A stretch of DNA of 64,000 nucleotides from Arthrobacter sp. OY3WO11. Lineage in GTDB: Bacteria; Actinomycetota; Actinomycetes; Actinomycetales; Micrococcaceae. The stretch lies in NCBI RefSeq assembly GCF_001641125.1, contig NZ_LWLP01000001.1, forward strand, positions 2,962,079 to 3,026,078, given 5' to 3'. Of this stretch, positions 28,375 through 37,674 are shown piece after piece (the first letter of the stretch is position 1; each line of letters begins with the position of its first letter). The notes beneath the pieces are model-generated. The model had not been told where the DNA came from and searched no databases. It saw only the letters and a program-made list of their open reading frames with translations. A program made the translations under genes and the position numbers.

Positions 28375-29088
28375 ATGAACGTTCCCATCTACCAGCAGGC
28401 CCTCGGCGCGGACTTTTCGCGCCTGCAGCCCGAGCTGCAGGACTACTTCTCCCTGGTGCCGGGCTCGGGCCGCTACGGCGTGGGGGAAGGAACGTTCGAC
28501 GTCGTGGGCTGCCGGCAGGAATGGCTCCGGCCTTTGCTGCGGCTCACCAGCGGGGAGGAAGCCTTCTTTCCCGAGTACGGCGAGAACATTCCGTTCCGCA
28601 TCGAGAACCACGCCCACCAGGACCCCTTCGGCCGTTCCAGCCTCACGGCCCGCCGCGAGATCCGGTTCCCCGGGCGCACCCGCATCTTCCAGGACACCAC
28701 AAGCAATACCCTCCGGAACGGTGCGCCCCAGCTGGTGGATTACGTAGGGCGGTACCGGCGGCTGGTCACCGACCTGAACCTGAGTGTCACGGCAGAGGGC
28801 CGGCTCCGGGGCGTATCGGAAGCATCGCGGCTCCTTCTGGGCCCCCTCCGTATTCCCCTTCCTGCTGCCCTGGACGCCAAAGCATACGCAGAACAGTGGT
28901 GGGACCCGGCAGAAGGGCCCGCCGGAAAGCACCGGATCCAGGTGAAGGTCATCCAGCCACAGATCGGCCTGGTCCTGGTCTACGCCGGCAGCTTCGACTA
29001 CCGGCTGCGCCCCTACACGGGCGGCAGCTCAGCCCACAGCTTCCTGCCGCGCTACGCGCAGCCCGAACGCTGGGAAAACAGGGTCTGA
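28375..29088 (+). CDS. DUF4166 protein
   Basis: The ATG at 28375 is well supported by GCAGGAGG eight bases upstream; 237 residues. The sequence has the DUF4166 look: a beta-rich single domain with GRYGVGEGTFDVVG, ENIPFRIENHAHQDPFGRSS, LSVTAEGRLRGVSEASR and PQIGLVLVYAGSFDYRL. No signal peptide or membrane helix is seen. It may be the last gene of the MoxR operon but lies 46 bases away, and it converges on the MetE-like gene with only 24 bases between. Function unknown. Confidence 0.75.
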   Translation: MNVPIYQQALGADFSRLQPELQDYFSLVPGSGRYGVGEGTFDVVGCRQEWLRPLLRLTSGEEAFFPEYGENIPFRIENHAHQDPFGRSSLTARREIRFPGRTRIFQDTTSNTLRNGAPQLVDYVGRYRRLVTDLNLSVTAEGRLRGVSEASRLLLGPLRIPLPAALDAKAYAEQWWDPAEGPAGKHRIQVKVIQPQIGLVLVYAGSFDYRLRPYTGGSSAHSFLPRYAQPERWENRV

Positions 29089-29112
29089 TGCCGCTGGCGA
29101 AAGCTGCGCCGG

Positions 29113-30186
29113 CTAGCCCTGGGCGAGCTGGTTCAGCCCGTCCGCAAGCTGGGTAAGCCTGCCCAACACCGCTGTGGCCTGCGACGGCGAGCCGCCGGCA
29201 AGCCCGGCCGAGGGTGTTACCCGGATGGAAGCCAGGGTGTGTGCCGGAAGGCCCAGCTGCCGCCAGGGCCGCCCCACGGCCTCCACCGATTCAGCGACCT
29301 TGGGCAGCGGCCCGCCGGCCGCCTCCAAGGCGCCGAGCCACAGGCTTGAGCCTGATTCCACCGCTCCAGCCAGCTGCTCCCACTGCCGGGACGTCAAGGC
29401 CTTCAGGGGAACAGCTATGCCGTCCGCTCCGGCAGCCAGGATCTGCTCGAAGGGCGCTTCCACCTCCGGAACAGAGATCACTGCTTCGGCGGCGCCCGCG
29501 GCCCGCAGGGCGTCAAGGACCAGACGCCATGATTCGCGTGCTTCAGATGCCGGCACCGCCCGGAGGGTGCGGTAGCCGCTGGAGGTGGGAATGGTGCCGG
29601 CCAGCACCGCGGCGATATCCGGCTCGTCCACCTGGACCACCATGCGCGCACCCGGTACGGCTGCCGCCACCCGGGAGAGGTATCCGCCCACGCCGGCGGC
29701 AAGCGAGGCTGCAAGGTCCCGCCGGGCGCCGTAGTCGAGGAGGGCCCGCTCGCCGTTGTGCAGGTGGAGCCCCGCCGCCAGGCTCAGGGGCCCTACCAGC
29801 TGGACCTTGATCTCGGCGGAAGGATTTTCCTCGGCTCCGGCTACATCGGCAAGGACGTTGATGTCCGTGGCCAGGGCTGAGGCGGCGCGGCGGACGTCCT
29901 TGCCGGGACGGTCAACCAGCCGCCACCCGTAGGGCTGGACGTCAACGGCCAGCTCGGCAAGGAGGCTGGCCGTACGCCCCAGGGCATCGGAACCAACTCC
30001 GCGGTCCGGCAATTCGGCGAGGAAGGGCAAGTGCGGGCTGCCGAGTTCGCCGCGGATGATCCTGGCGGCCTCCACGGGGTCTTCGCCCGGCCACGGTCCC
30101 AGTGCGGTGGCCGTTACTTCCCGCGGCGGAGCGGGTGCCGGTGAGGAGGCACTGCCGCGGTGTTCGTGCCTTTCGACCATGCTCAC
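29113..30186 (-). CDS. cysteine-free MetE/UROD-fold protein, probably not a classical methionine synthase
   Basis: The 357-residue protein resembles the C-terminal catalytic barrel of cobalamin-independent methionine synthase in its overall strand-helix order and the segment VVQVDEPDIAAVL. It contains no cysteine at all, although MetE requires a zinc-binding Cys pair. Where the family has TPSCGLA this protein has TPSAGLA. The HxCxGN zinc segment is also missing. It is therefore likely a repurposed or non-catalytic relative; annotation as methionine synthase would be misleading. It overlaps the upstream chorismate mutase gene by four bases. Confidence 0.75.
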   Translation of the reverse strand: MSMVERHEHRGSASSPAPAPPREVTATALGPWPGEDPVEAARIIRGELGSPHLPFLAELPDRGVGSDALGRTASLLAELAVDVQPYGWRLVDRPGKDVRRAASALATDINVLADVAGAEENPSAEIKVQLVGPLSLAAGLHLHNGERALLDYGARRDLAASLAAGVGGYLSRVAAAVPGARMVVQVDEPDIAAVLAGTIPTSSGYRTLRAVPASEARESWRLVLDALRAAGAAEAVISVPEVEAPFEQILAAGADGIAVPLKALTSRQWEQLAGAVESGSSLWLGALEAAGGPLPKVAESVEAVGRPWRQLGLPAHTLASIRVTPSAGLAGGSPSQATAVLGRLTQLADGLNQLAQG

Positions 30187-30590
30187 GCGAGGGCTGATGC
30201 CTGCGGGTGCTGGCCCGAGGCAGCCTCGTGGTCTTCGGCAATGGCCTCGTGGTGCCTTATGACTTCCCCGATGATGAAGTTGAGGAACTTCTCGGCAAAG
30301 GCGGGGTCCAGGTGTGCGTCCTCGGCGAGGCGGCGAAGCCTGGCGATCTGCGCGGCCTCGCGGCCGGGGTCCCCGGCGGGCAGCCGGTGGGCCGCCTTGA
30401 GGAAGCCCACCTTCTGGGTGGCCTTGAAGCGCTCCGCCAGCAGATAGACCAGGGTGGCATCAATGTTGTCGATGCTTGAACGGATGGAGAGCAGTTCAGC
30501 CATCACCGACTGGTCCACCTGGTCCGCCAGCGAACTGGCTGAGGGGTCGTAGTCATCGGCATCAGGAGTGTGAAGGTTGTGCTGCGTCAT
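30183..30590 (-). CDS. chorismate mutase, AroQ class
   Basis: The 135-residue all-helical protein carries the AroQ pattern: SIRSSIDNIDATLVYLLAER, then KVGFLKAAHRLPAGDPGREA and a C-terminal helix with IIGEVIRHHEAI. It would convert chorismate to prephenate for phenylalanine and tyrosine synthesis in the cytosol. An acidic 25-residue N-terminal extension precedes the catalytic part. It is the upstream gene of a translationally coupled pair with the MetE-like protein, a combination I cannot explain biochemically. Confidence 0.93.
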   Translation of the reverse strand: MTQHNLHTPDADDYDPSASSLADQVDQSVMAELLSIRSSIDNIDATLVYLLAERFKATQKVGFLKAAHRLPAGDPGREAAQIARLRRLAEDAHLDPAFAEKFLNFIIGEVIRHHEAIAEDHEAASGQHPQASALA

Positions 30591-30629
30591 GGTCCAAGTC
30601 TATGGGCAGGCACCGGAATCATCCGGGTG

Positions 30630-30666
30630 TTAAGCGCCGGTGCCGGTATCCGGCACCGGCGCTTAA
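30630..30666. terminator. hairpin terminator downstream of the oligopeptide ABC operon
   Basis: A perfect 17-bp inverted repeat (30630-30646 with 30650-30666) has a TAT loop and TTAA at its ends. It lies 29 bases past the stop of the ABC ATPase gene and before the chorismate mutase start on the same strand, so it separates the two transcripts. Confidence 0.85.
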
Positions 30667-30695
30667 GGCTTCAACACTGGCCTGCGGCTCAACGC

Positions 30696-32420
30696 TCAGA
30701 TGCCAAGCAGCGCACGGTGCGCTTCCCTCCGCTTCGCCTGTTCCTCCGGATCGGGCACGGGCAGGGAGGCGATGAGCCGCCGCGTGTAATCGTGCTGCGG
30801 GTTTCCCATCACCTGGCTGCCGATCCCCTGCTCCACCAGCCGGCCCTTGTAGAGGACGCCCACCCACGAGGACAGCGTGTCCACCACCGCGAGGTCGTGG
30901 CTGATGAACAGGCAGGCGAAGCCAAACTCCTGCTGGATGTCCCTGAACAGCTCCAGGACCTTGGCCTGCACCGAAACATCCAGTGCGGACGTCGGCTCAT
31001 CGGCAATCAGCAGCCGGGGATTCAGGCTGAGGGCCCGCGCCAGCGACGCCCGCTGGCGCTGGCCGCCGGACAGTTCGTGCGGGTACCGTCCCGCGTACGA
31101 CGCCGGCAGCTGGACTGATTCGAGGAGCTCGCCTACGCGTTTGCGCGCCTGAGCCGGGCTTGGCTTCGTGTGGATGACCATGGGTTCGGCGATGCAGTCC
31201 CCAATGGTCAGTTGCGGGTTGAAGGACGCCGCCGGGTCCTGGAACACAAAACCGATGTCCTTACGGAGCGGTTTAAAGGTACGTTCCTTGAGGTTCAGCA
31301 TCTCGTACCCCAGCACCTTCAGGCTGCCGCCGGTGGTCCTGTTGAGGCCGGCGATGGCACGCCCGATGGTGGTTTTCCCGGAGCCGGACTCCCCCACCAG
31401 GCCGAACACTTCTCCCCTGGACAACGTGAAGCTGACCCTGTCCACGGCCTTGAAAGCGGGGGTTCCCAGCCTGCCCGGGTACTCGATGGTGAGGTTGCTG
31501 GCTTCCACCAGGACCTCCTCCTCCTGGTGGGCCCGGCCGGTCAGTCCCTCGGAGGCCGAGTTCCGCCCGAGGTGGGGAACCGCGGCGAGGAGCCTGCGGG
31601 TGTAGTCCTGCCGCGGTTCTGCGAACAGGGTGCGGGCTGAAGCCTCCTCCACCACATCCCCCTGGTACATCACCACCACCCGGTCGGCGAGGTCCGCCAC
31701 CACCCCCATGTTGTGGGTGATGAGCACAATGGATGTGCCGTACTTGTCCCGCAGGTCCCGGAGCAGTTCCAGGATTTCTGCCTGAACTGTGACGTCCAGG
31801 GCCGTAGTGGGCTCGTCGGCCACAATCAGGCCGGGATTCAGCGCCAGCGCCGCGGCGATGACCACCCGCTGCTTTTGCCCGCCCGAGAACTGGTGCGGGT
31901 AATAGTTGACCCGGTGTTCCGGATCGGGGATGCCCACCTTGCGCAGCGCTTCAATGGCCCGGGTTTTGGCCTCCTTGGCTGAAACCCGCTTCCCGTCGCT
32001 TCCGGTGTGCGCCCGGATGCCTTCGGCAATCTGCCAGCCCACGGTGAACACCGGGTTCAGTGCGGTGGACGGTTCCTGGAACACCATGGCAACGTCCCGG
32101 CCGCGGATCTGTCGGAGCCGGGCGGCGCTGACACTGATCACATCGGCCCCGTTGATCACCACCGCACCGGAGCTGCTGGCCGTTTCGGGGAGCAACCCCA
32201 GGATGGTCTTGGCGGTGACAGTCTTGCCGGATCCGGACTCCCCCACGATTGCCAGCACCTCCCCCTTCCCGACCTCCAGGCTGACGTCCTTGACTGCCTG
32301 GACCGGACCGCCGTCAGTGGCGAACGTGACCTGGAGGTGGTCGATGTCGAGAACCGGACGACCGTCGTCGGGCTCCCCGTTGGGGTTCCGCCCGGACAAT
32401 GGATCGATGTTGACGGTCAT
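30696..32420 (-). CDS. oligopeptide/dipeptide ABC transporter, fused dual ATPase (DppD-DppF type)
   Basis: The 574-residue protein is two nucleotide-binding domains in one chain. The first has GESGSGKTVTAK and SGGQKQRV with the VADEPTTALDV Walker B. The second has GESGSGKTTIGRAI and SGGQRQRASLARALSL with IADEPTSALDV. The oligopeptide-family C-terminal extensions follow each (RLLAAVPHLGR; RLIASLPVPDPEE). It powers the two permeases encoded upstream. It overlaps the dppC-like gene by four bases. It would be cytosolic at the membrane. The substrate is probably short peptides, though nickel or glutathione cannot be excluded. Confidence 0.93.
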   Translation of the reverse strand: MTVNIDPLSGRNPNGEPDDGRPVLDIDHLQVTFATDGGPVQAVKDVSLEVGKGEVLAIVGESGSGKTVTAKTILGLLPETASSSGAVVINGADVISVSAARLRQIRGRDVAMVFQEPSTALNPVFTVGWQIAEGIRAHTGSDGKRVSAKEAKTRAIEALRKVGIPDPEHRVNYYPHQFSGGQKQRVVIAAALALNPGLIVADEPTTALDVTVQAEILELLRDLRDKYGTSIVLITHNMGVVADLADRVVVMYQGDVVEEASARTLFAEPRQDYTRRLLAAVPHLGRNSASEGLTGRAHQEEEVLVEASNLTIEYPGRLGTPAFKAVDRVSFTLSRGEVFGLVGESGSGKTTIGRAIAGLNRTTGGSLKVLGYEMLNLKERTFKPLRKDIGFVFQDPAASFNPQLTIGDCIAEPMVIHTKPSPAQARKRVGELLESVQLPASYAGRYPHELSGGQRQRASLARALSLNPRLLIADEPTSALDVSVQAKVLELFRDIQQEFGFACLFISHDLAVVDTLSSWVGVLYKGRLVEQGIGSQVMGNPQHDYTRRLIASLPVPDPEEQAKRREAHRALLGI

Positions 32421-33430
32421 GATGCCCTCACTTCGGTTGCGATGGCGGCGTTGTCCACCGGCGCCGGGGAACTGCCGCCCGTGCTCTTGCGGCCGCGGAG
32501 GCGTGGATCGTTGAGGTCGTTGATGCTCTCACCCACCAGGGTCAGGCCCACCACGGTCAGCACGATGGCCAGGCCGGGGAACAGGCCTGTCCACCAGATG
32601 CCGGACGTGGTGTCGGCGAGCGCCTTGTTGAGGTCGAAGCCCCACTCCGCGGCCGAGCTGGGCTCGATGCCGAAGCCGAGAAACCCAAGGCCGGCAAGGG
32701 TGAGGATGGCTTCGGAGGCGTTCAGGGTAAAGATCAGCGGCAGGGTCCGGGTGGCGTTGCGGTAGATGTGGCGGGTCATGATGCGGATGTTGGACGCTCC
32801 CACCACCTTGGCGGACTCCACGAAGGGCTCAGCCTTCAGCCTGACGGTTTCGGCCCTGATGACCCGGAAATACTGCGGAATGAAGACCAGCGTGATGGCC
32901 GTGCCGGCCGCGAAGATGCCGCCGATGAGGCTGGACTGTCCGCCGCTGATGACGATGGCCATGACAATGGCCACCAGCAGTGAGGGAAAGGCGTACACGG
33001 CATCGGCGATGACCACCAGGATCCGGTCGAGCCACCCGCCGAGGTAGCCGCTGACCAGGCCAAGGACAACGCCGATAACGATGGACATGGATACGGCGAC
33101 AACGATCACCAGGATCGCCGTCTGCGCGCCCCAAATGACCCGCGACAGGACGTCGTAACCGCCCACTGTCGTCCCCAAAAGGTGTTTGCCGCCTGGGGCC
33201 TGCTGCGTGGGGAAGTTGCCGTCGGCGTCGGAAAGCTGGGAGAAACCGTAGGGTGCCAACAGGGGTGCGAAAAGCGCCGTCAGGACGAACAGGCCGGTGA
33301 GGACCAGCCCCGCGACCAGCATGCCGCGCTGGAGGCCGACGCTTTTGTTGAAGTGTGAGACCACCGGCAGGCGGCGGTACCAGGGAGCCCGTGGACTTTC
33401 CATCGGGACGGGAACGGCCTGGATGCTCAT
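32417..33430 (-). CDS. oligopeptide ABC transporter permease (DppC type)
   Basis: The 337-residue protein has a cytoplasmic N-terminal OppC-like segment, a first helix at about 35-58, and five further membrane helices. A BPD transport inner-membrane loop has ESAKVVGASNIRIMTRHIYRNATRT, close to the EAA motif. It pairs with the DppB-like permease two bases upstream. The C-terminal tail is longer than usual and hydrophilic. It is part of a four-gene uptake operon. Confidence 0.92.
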   Translation of the reverse strand: MSIQAVPVPMESPRAPWYRRLPVVSHFNKSVGLQRGMLVAGLVLTGLFVLTALFAPLLAPYGFSQLSDADGNFPTQQAPGGKHLLGTTVGGYDVLSRVIWGAQTAILVIVVAVSMSIVIGVVLGLVSGYLGGWLDRILVVIADAVYAFPSLLVAIVMAIVISGGQSSLIGGIFAAGTAITLVFIPQYFRVIRAETVRLKAEPFVESAKVVGASNIRIMTRHIYRNATRTLPLIFTLNASEAILTLAGLGFLGFGIEPSSAAEWGFDLNKALADTTSGIWWTGLFPGLAIVLTVVGLTLVGESINDLNDPRLRGRKSTGGSSPAPVDNAAIATEVRAS

Positions 33431-33432
33431 GG

Positions 33433-34524
33433 TCAGTACCTCACGCGGGGATCGATCAGCGCGGCGATGATATCCACGATGAAGTTGGTCATGGCCACGA
33501 TGATGGCGAGCAGCACCACGATGCCTTGAACGGCAACGAAGTCACGGGCCGTGAGGTAGTTGGCGAGCTGGAATCCCAGGCCCTTCCATTCGAATGTTTT
33601 CTCGGTCAGCACCGCCCCGCCGAGCATCACTGCTATCTGGAGGCCCATCACCGTGATGATGGGTATCAGTGCGGGCTTGTAGGCATGCTTGGTGACCAGG
33701 CGGTATTCGCTGACGCCCCTGGACCGGCCGGCCTCAATGTAGTCCCTGCCGAGGGTGCCGATGACGTTGGTCCTGACAAGGCGGAGGAAGATGCCGGCTG
33801 TCAGCAGCCCCAGCGCCACCGCGGGCAGGACGGCGTGGGCCGTGACGTCTCCCAGGGCAGCCATGTTGCCGCTTCGAAGCGCGTCGAGCCAGTAGATTCC
33901 GGTGGGTGCCTCCAGTGACGTCAAGGCAAGTTCGCTGGACGTCCTGGCCCGCCCTGCCACCGGCAGCCAGCCGAGCCAGACCGAGAAGGTCAGCTTCAGC
34001 AGCATGCCGGCGAAGAACACGGGGGTTGCGTAGCAAAGAATGGCGAAGACCCGCAGGACGGCGTCCGGCGCCTTATCCCGGCGGTGGGCCGCCACCATGC
34101 CCAGCGGAATGCCTACCACGAGGGCGACGAGCAGTGCGTTGATGCTCAGCTCAAGGGTGGCCGAGCCGTACGTTGTCAGCATTTCGACGACGGCGCGGTT
34201 GTCCGTGAGCGTCCGGCCGAAGTTGCCGGTAGCCAGCTGGCCGAGGTATTCGAAGTATTGGACCAGGATGGGCCGGTCGTAGCCGGCTGCCAGGATCCGC
34301 TCCTGGAGCTGGTCCGCCGGCAGGCGCCCTCCCATGGCTGCGGTGATGGGATCGCCGGTGATCCTCATCAGGAAGAAGACCATGGTGACCAGGATGAAGA
34401 TGGTGGGGAAGATCAGCAGGAACCGGACCAGGATGTACTGGCCCAATCCGCCGCCGGATGATTTCTTGGCGGCCGGCAGCAGGCCGTCCGCGTCAGTTGG
34501 TGGCGCCTCGATCAATGTAGTCAT
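33433..34524 (-). CDS. oligopeptide ABC transporter permease (DppB type)
   Basis: The 363-residue protein has an N-terminal hydrophilic tail, a helix at about 30-52 and five more helices. The EAA-like loop reads EAGRSRGVSEYRLVTKHAYKPALIP. The ATG is preceded by GAGGTACCC. It is separated from the binding-protein gene by 142 bases that hold an inverted repeat. It forms the channel with the DppC-like protein. Confidence 0.92.
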   Translation of the reverse strand: MTTLIEAPPTDADGLLPAAKKSSGGGLGQYILVRFLLIFPTIFILVTMVFFLMRITGDPITAAMGGRLPADQLQERILAAGYDRPILVQYFEYLGQLATGNFGRTLTDNRAVVEMLTTYGSATLELSINALLVALVVGIPLGMVAAHRRDKAPDAVLRVFAILCYATPVFFAGMLLKLTFSVWLGWLPVAGRARTSSELALTSLEAPTGIYWLDALRSGNMAALGDVTAHAVLPAVALGLLTAGIFLRLVRTNVIGTLGRDYIEAGRSRGVSEYRLVTKHAYKPALIPIITVMGLQIAVMLGGAVLTEKTFEWKGLGFQLANYLTARDFVAVQGIVVLLAIIVAMTNFIVDIIAALIDPRVRY

Positions 34525-34586
34525 GGGTACCTCAGGTTTGTTTTACGGTGCCCGCGGCGGGCCGGCACCGCATCCCGGCCAGCACG

Positions 34587-34635
34587 CGGGGCGGGACACG
34601 TGCACCTGGCTGCAGGCGCGCCGTGTCCCGCCCCG
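34587..34635. terminator. intercistronic hairpin after the binding-protein gene
   Basis: A perfect 14-bp GC-rich repeat (34587-34600 with 34622-34635) with a 21-base loop lies between the peptide-binding-protein stop and dppB. No T-run follows. It may be a partial terminator or an mRNA 3'-end stabiliser raising binding protein over permease. That role is inferred. Confidence 0.55.
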
Positions 34636-34666
34636 TGAGCGGTCAGGTTCGGATGGTTCGGAGGAC

Positions 34667-36301
34667 CTACTTGGACATCACGCCAAGACGGGTCTTGAAC
34701 GAGGCATCGAGGGTCTTTTCGACTCCCTGGACATCCGTTCCGGCCACCATGACCTGGGCGCCCTGCAGCAGAGGCAGCGTGGAGAGGTCCTTGGCGATGG
34801 CTTCCTGGGCCTGGCCCAGGAGATCACTCCGCTCAGCCTTGTCCGTGGTGACCAGCTGCTTCTTCACGATGTCCGTCACGGCAGGGTTCTCGTAGTGGTT
34901 GCCGAGGAAGTTGCCCGGGATGAAGAACGGCGTCAGGTAGTTGTCCGCGTCGGAATAGTCCGGGAACCAGCCCAGCTGGTACACGGGGTAGGCGTCGGCC
35001 CGGCGTTCCTTGGTGTAGGTGGTCCACTCGGTCGACTTGAGGTCGACGGTGAAGAGCCCTGACTTTTCGAGCTGTTCCTTCACCAGCGCGTACTCGTCGG
35101 CCGCGGAGGTGCCGTAGCGGTCCGTGTACTGCAGCTTCACGTCAACCACCGAGGTGATGCCGGCATCGGCAAGGACCTGCTTTGCCTTGTCCAGGCTCGG
35201 CTTGCCACTGCCGTCGCCGTAGAGGCTCTTCAGCGGCTCGCTTGCGCCTTCGAATTCCTTGGGCACGTAGGAGTAGACCGGAGTGTAGGTGTCCTTGAAG
35301 ACCTGCGAGGCAATGACATCGCGGTCAACGAGGTGGGCGATGGCCTGGCGGACGGCGAGGGCCTTGGCAGGGTCGGCGTCCGGGGTCTTCGCGCCGAACG
35401 GCATGGTGTCGAAGTTGAAGACCATGTAGCGCAGTTCCCCGCCCGGGCCCTTGTGGACCTTCACCTTGTCGTCGCCCTCAAGGTCTGCGACGTCGGTGGC
35501 GGTGAGGATGCGCCCGGCGACGTCGATGTTGCCCTGCTGGACGTCAAGCTTCAGGTTGTTCGGGTCCGCGTAGTGCTTGAGGGTGGCGCCGTCGTTGGCA
35601 GCAGCACCCAGCAGCCCCTGGTAATCCGGGTTGGGCTTGAAGCTGACCAGTTCGTTCTTTTTGTAGCTTTCAATCGTGTACTGGCCGGCAAACGGCTTGG
35701 CGGCAACGATGGCGTCGTCGTCCATGATCTTGTCTGCCGGGAAGACTTCCTCGTCCACGATCGGACCGGGGTTTGAGGCCAGGACGCCCGGGAACACCTG
35801 GTCGTTTCCGGCGGCCAGGGTGAACACCACGGTGTTGGCGTCCGTCGCCTCGATCTTTTCCATGTTGGAGAGCAGCGAAGCGGGCCCGTTGGGGTCGTCG
35901 ATCGACTTGACACGGTTGAAGGAGAACACGACGTCGGAGGAATCCAGCGTGTTGCCGTTGGCGAACTTCAGGCCCGGCTTGAGCTTCACGGTGTACTCGG
36001 TGGGGCTGGTAAAGGAGGCGGACTCCGCGATGTCCGGAGTGGCCTCGGCAGTGCCGGGTTTGTAGTTGAGCAGGAACGGGTAGATCTGGTTCATGACCAT
36101 GAACGACCCGCCGTCATAGGACCCGGCGGGATCCAGGGTGACCACTTTGTCCGTGGTGCCGTACGTGATGGCACCACCCCCTGCATCGCCGGTCGAGGTC
36201 CCGCCGCCTCCGCCTGAGGGGCCCGTGCAGGCAGTCAGTGCGAGGGCGGAAATGCCTGCCAGCGCGATTGCGCCGTGCAGTGCTTTGTTGCTCTTCGTCA
36301 T
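34667..36301 (-). CDS. oligopeptide-binding lipoprotein (SBP_bac_5 family)
   Basis: The 544-residue extracellular binding protein has a lipoprotein signal ending in ALTAC (Cys25), then a Gly/Ser-rich spacer. The SBP family 5 body includes VKLKPGLKFANGNTLDSSDV and LAVRQAIAHLVDRDVIASQVF. It would deliver peptides to the DppBC permease. The ATG at 36299-36301 has only AGAAAG upstream. The gene is first in the operon, followed by a hairpin and then dppB, dppC and the fused ATPase. Upstream, 36302-36491 holds no gene I can see. Confidence 0.94.
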   Translation of the reverse strand: MTKSNKALHGAIALAGISALALTACTGPSGGGGGTSTGDAGGGAITYGTTDKVVTLDPAGSYDGGSFMVMNQIYPFLLNYKPGTAEATPDIAESASFTSPTEYTVKLKPGLKFANGNTLDSSDVVFSFNRVKSIDDPNGPASLLSNMEKIEATDANTVVFTLAAGNDQVFPGVLASNPGPIVDEEVFPADKIMDDDAIVAAKPFAGQYTIESYKKNELVSFKPNPDYQGLLGAAANDGATLKHYADPNNLKLDVQQGNIDVAGRILTATDVADLEGDDKVKVHKGPGGELRYMVFNFDTMPFGAKTPDADPAKALAVRQAIAHLVDRDVIASQVFKDTYTPVYSYVPKEFEGASEPLKSLYGDGSGKPSLDKAKQVLADAGITSVVDVKLQYTDRYGTSAADEYALVKEQLEKSGLFTVDLKSTEWTTYTKERRADAYPVYQLGWFPDYSDADNYLTPFFIPGNFLGNHYENPAVTDIVKKQLVTTDKAERSDLLGQAQEAIAKDLSTLPLLQGAQVMVAGTDVQGVEKTLDASFKTRLGVMSK

Positions 36302-36491
36302 CTAAGAACTTTCTGTTCGATGAGTGCGCGCCCGCCGACCGCTGATGGGTGCATGTGCTCAGGCGGGAAGCGCGCGGTGCTGATGCCTAGATTCAATCAG
36401 AGAGTCCACACTCAGACCGGACCATTTTGTGAGTTGAGACACAAAATTTACCTGATTGCTCCACAGCGCACGGCAACCGGGGCACAACCAG

Positions 36492-36524
36492 CAACGCCGC
36501 CCCGGTGAAACCGGGGCGGCGTTG
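36492..36524. terminator. terminator hairpin after mnmA
   Basis: A perfect 15-bp GC-rich repeat (36492-36506 with 36510-36524) with a GAA loop lies 13 bases past the mnmA stop on the minus strand. T-runs are weak. Confidence 0.8.
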
Positions 36525-36537
36525 GGGACATGCTGGT

Positions 36538-37674
36538 TTAGAGCTCGGCGCGCTGAAGCGAGCGGGCGGCGTCAATGGTCGCCTGGCCCAGCACCCGGCT
36601 GCCCTGGTATAGGACAATCGTCTGTCCCGGAGCCACTCCACGCAGCGGGGTGGTGAGCCGGACTACCAGCTGGCCGGCGGCGTCCGCCTGGTCGCCACCC
36701 ACTTCCATGCGGGCGGTCGCGGGTACGGGGTCGCCGTGGGCACGGACCTGGGCGTGGCAGTCGAACTCCCCGCCCGTCTCCACCTCGGCGATAGGCAGTC
36801 CTGCCCAGGAGACCTTGATGCCGCGGATCTCGTCGATGGCCAGCAGGGCCTCCGGGCCCACCACTACCTTGTTTTCCTTGGGCCGGATCTCCAGGACGAA
36901 GCGGGGCTTGCCATCGGCGGCGGGCGTGCCCAGTTTCAGGCCGCGGCGCTGGCCCACGGTGAAGGCGTTGGCACCCGGGTGCTCGCCCACCTTTGTCCCG
37001 GTTTCGTCCACGATGTCCCCGGTGGACATGTCGATCTTTTCGGCAAGCCATCCCGCGGTGTCACCGTCAGGGATGAAGCAGATGTCATGGCTGTCCGGCT
37101 TGTTGGCCACCGAGAGTCCGCGGCGTTCAGCCTCAGCACGGACTTCAGCTTTGGAAGGTGTCTCGGCCAGCGGGAACATGGAGTGTTTGAGCTGCTCGTG
37201 CGTCAGGACGCCCAGGACGTAGCTCTGGTCCTTGGCCCAGTCAGCGGCGCGGTGGAGCTCGCGGTTACCGTCAGCATCCTCAATGACCTTGGCGTAGTGT
37301 CCGGTGCACACGGCGTCGAACCCCAGGGCGATGGCCTTTTCCAGGAGCGCGGCGAACTTGATCCGCTCGTTGCACCGCATGCAGGGGTTGGGGGTGCGGC
37401 CGGCGGCATATTCATCGATGAAGTCCTGGACAACGTCTTCCTTGAACCGCTCGGAGAAATCCCAGACGTAGTACGGGATGCCCAGGACGTCACAGGCCCG
37501 CCACGCATCGCGGGAGTCCTCGATGGTGCAGCAGCCGCGGCTTCCGGTGCGTAGCGTGCCGGGCATGCGTGAGAGCGCCAGGTGGACGCCGACGACGTCA
37601 TGTCCCGCCTCGACGGCGCGGGCGGCGGCGACGGCGGAGTCGACTCCGCCGCTCATGGCTGCTAGAACTCGCAT
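36538..37674 (-). CDS. mnmA: tRNA-specific 2-thiouridylase MnmA
   Basis: From the ATG at 37672-37674, supported by GAGGGAAAGCAACC, the product is 378 residues. The ATP-binding PP-loop SGGVDSA is at 8-14. The sulfur-relay cysteines are Cys98 in NPCMRC and Cys199 in SHDICFI. It thiolates U34 of tRNA for Lys, Glu and Gln, using sulfur from a cysteine desulfurase. The desulfurase gene is immediately upstream on the same strand. The C-terminal beta-barrel domains are complete, and the length is normal. Confidence 0.96.
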   Translation of the reverse strand: MRVLAAMSGGVDSAVAAARAVEAGHDVVGVHLALSRMPGTLRTGSRGCCTIEDSRDAWRACDVLGIPYYVWDFSERFKEDVVQDFIDEYAAGRTPNPCMRCNERIKFAALLEKAIALGFDAVCTGHYAKVIEDADGNRELHRAADWAKDQSYVLGVLTHEQLKHSMFPLAETPSKAEVRAEAERRGLSVANKPDSHDICFIPDGDTAGWLAEKIDMSTGDIVDETGTKVGEHPGANAFTVGQRRGLKLGTPAADGKPRFVLEIRPKENKVVVGPEALLAIDEIRGIKVSWAGLPIAEVETGGEFDCHAQVRAHGDPVPATARMEVGGDQADAAGQLVVRLTTPLRGVAPGQTIVLYQGSRVLGQATIDAARSLQRAEL

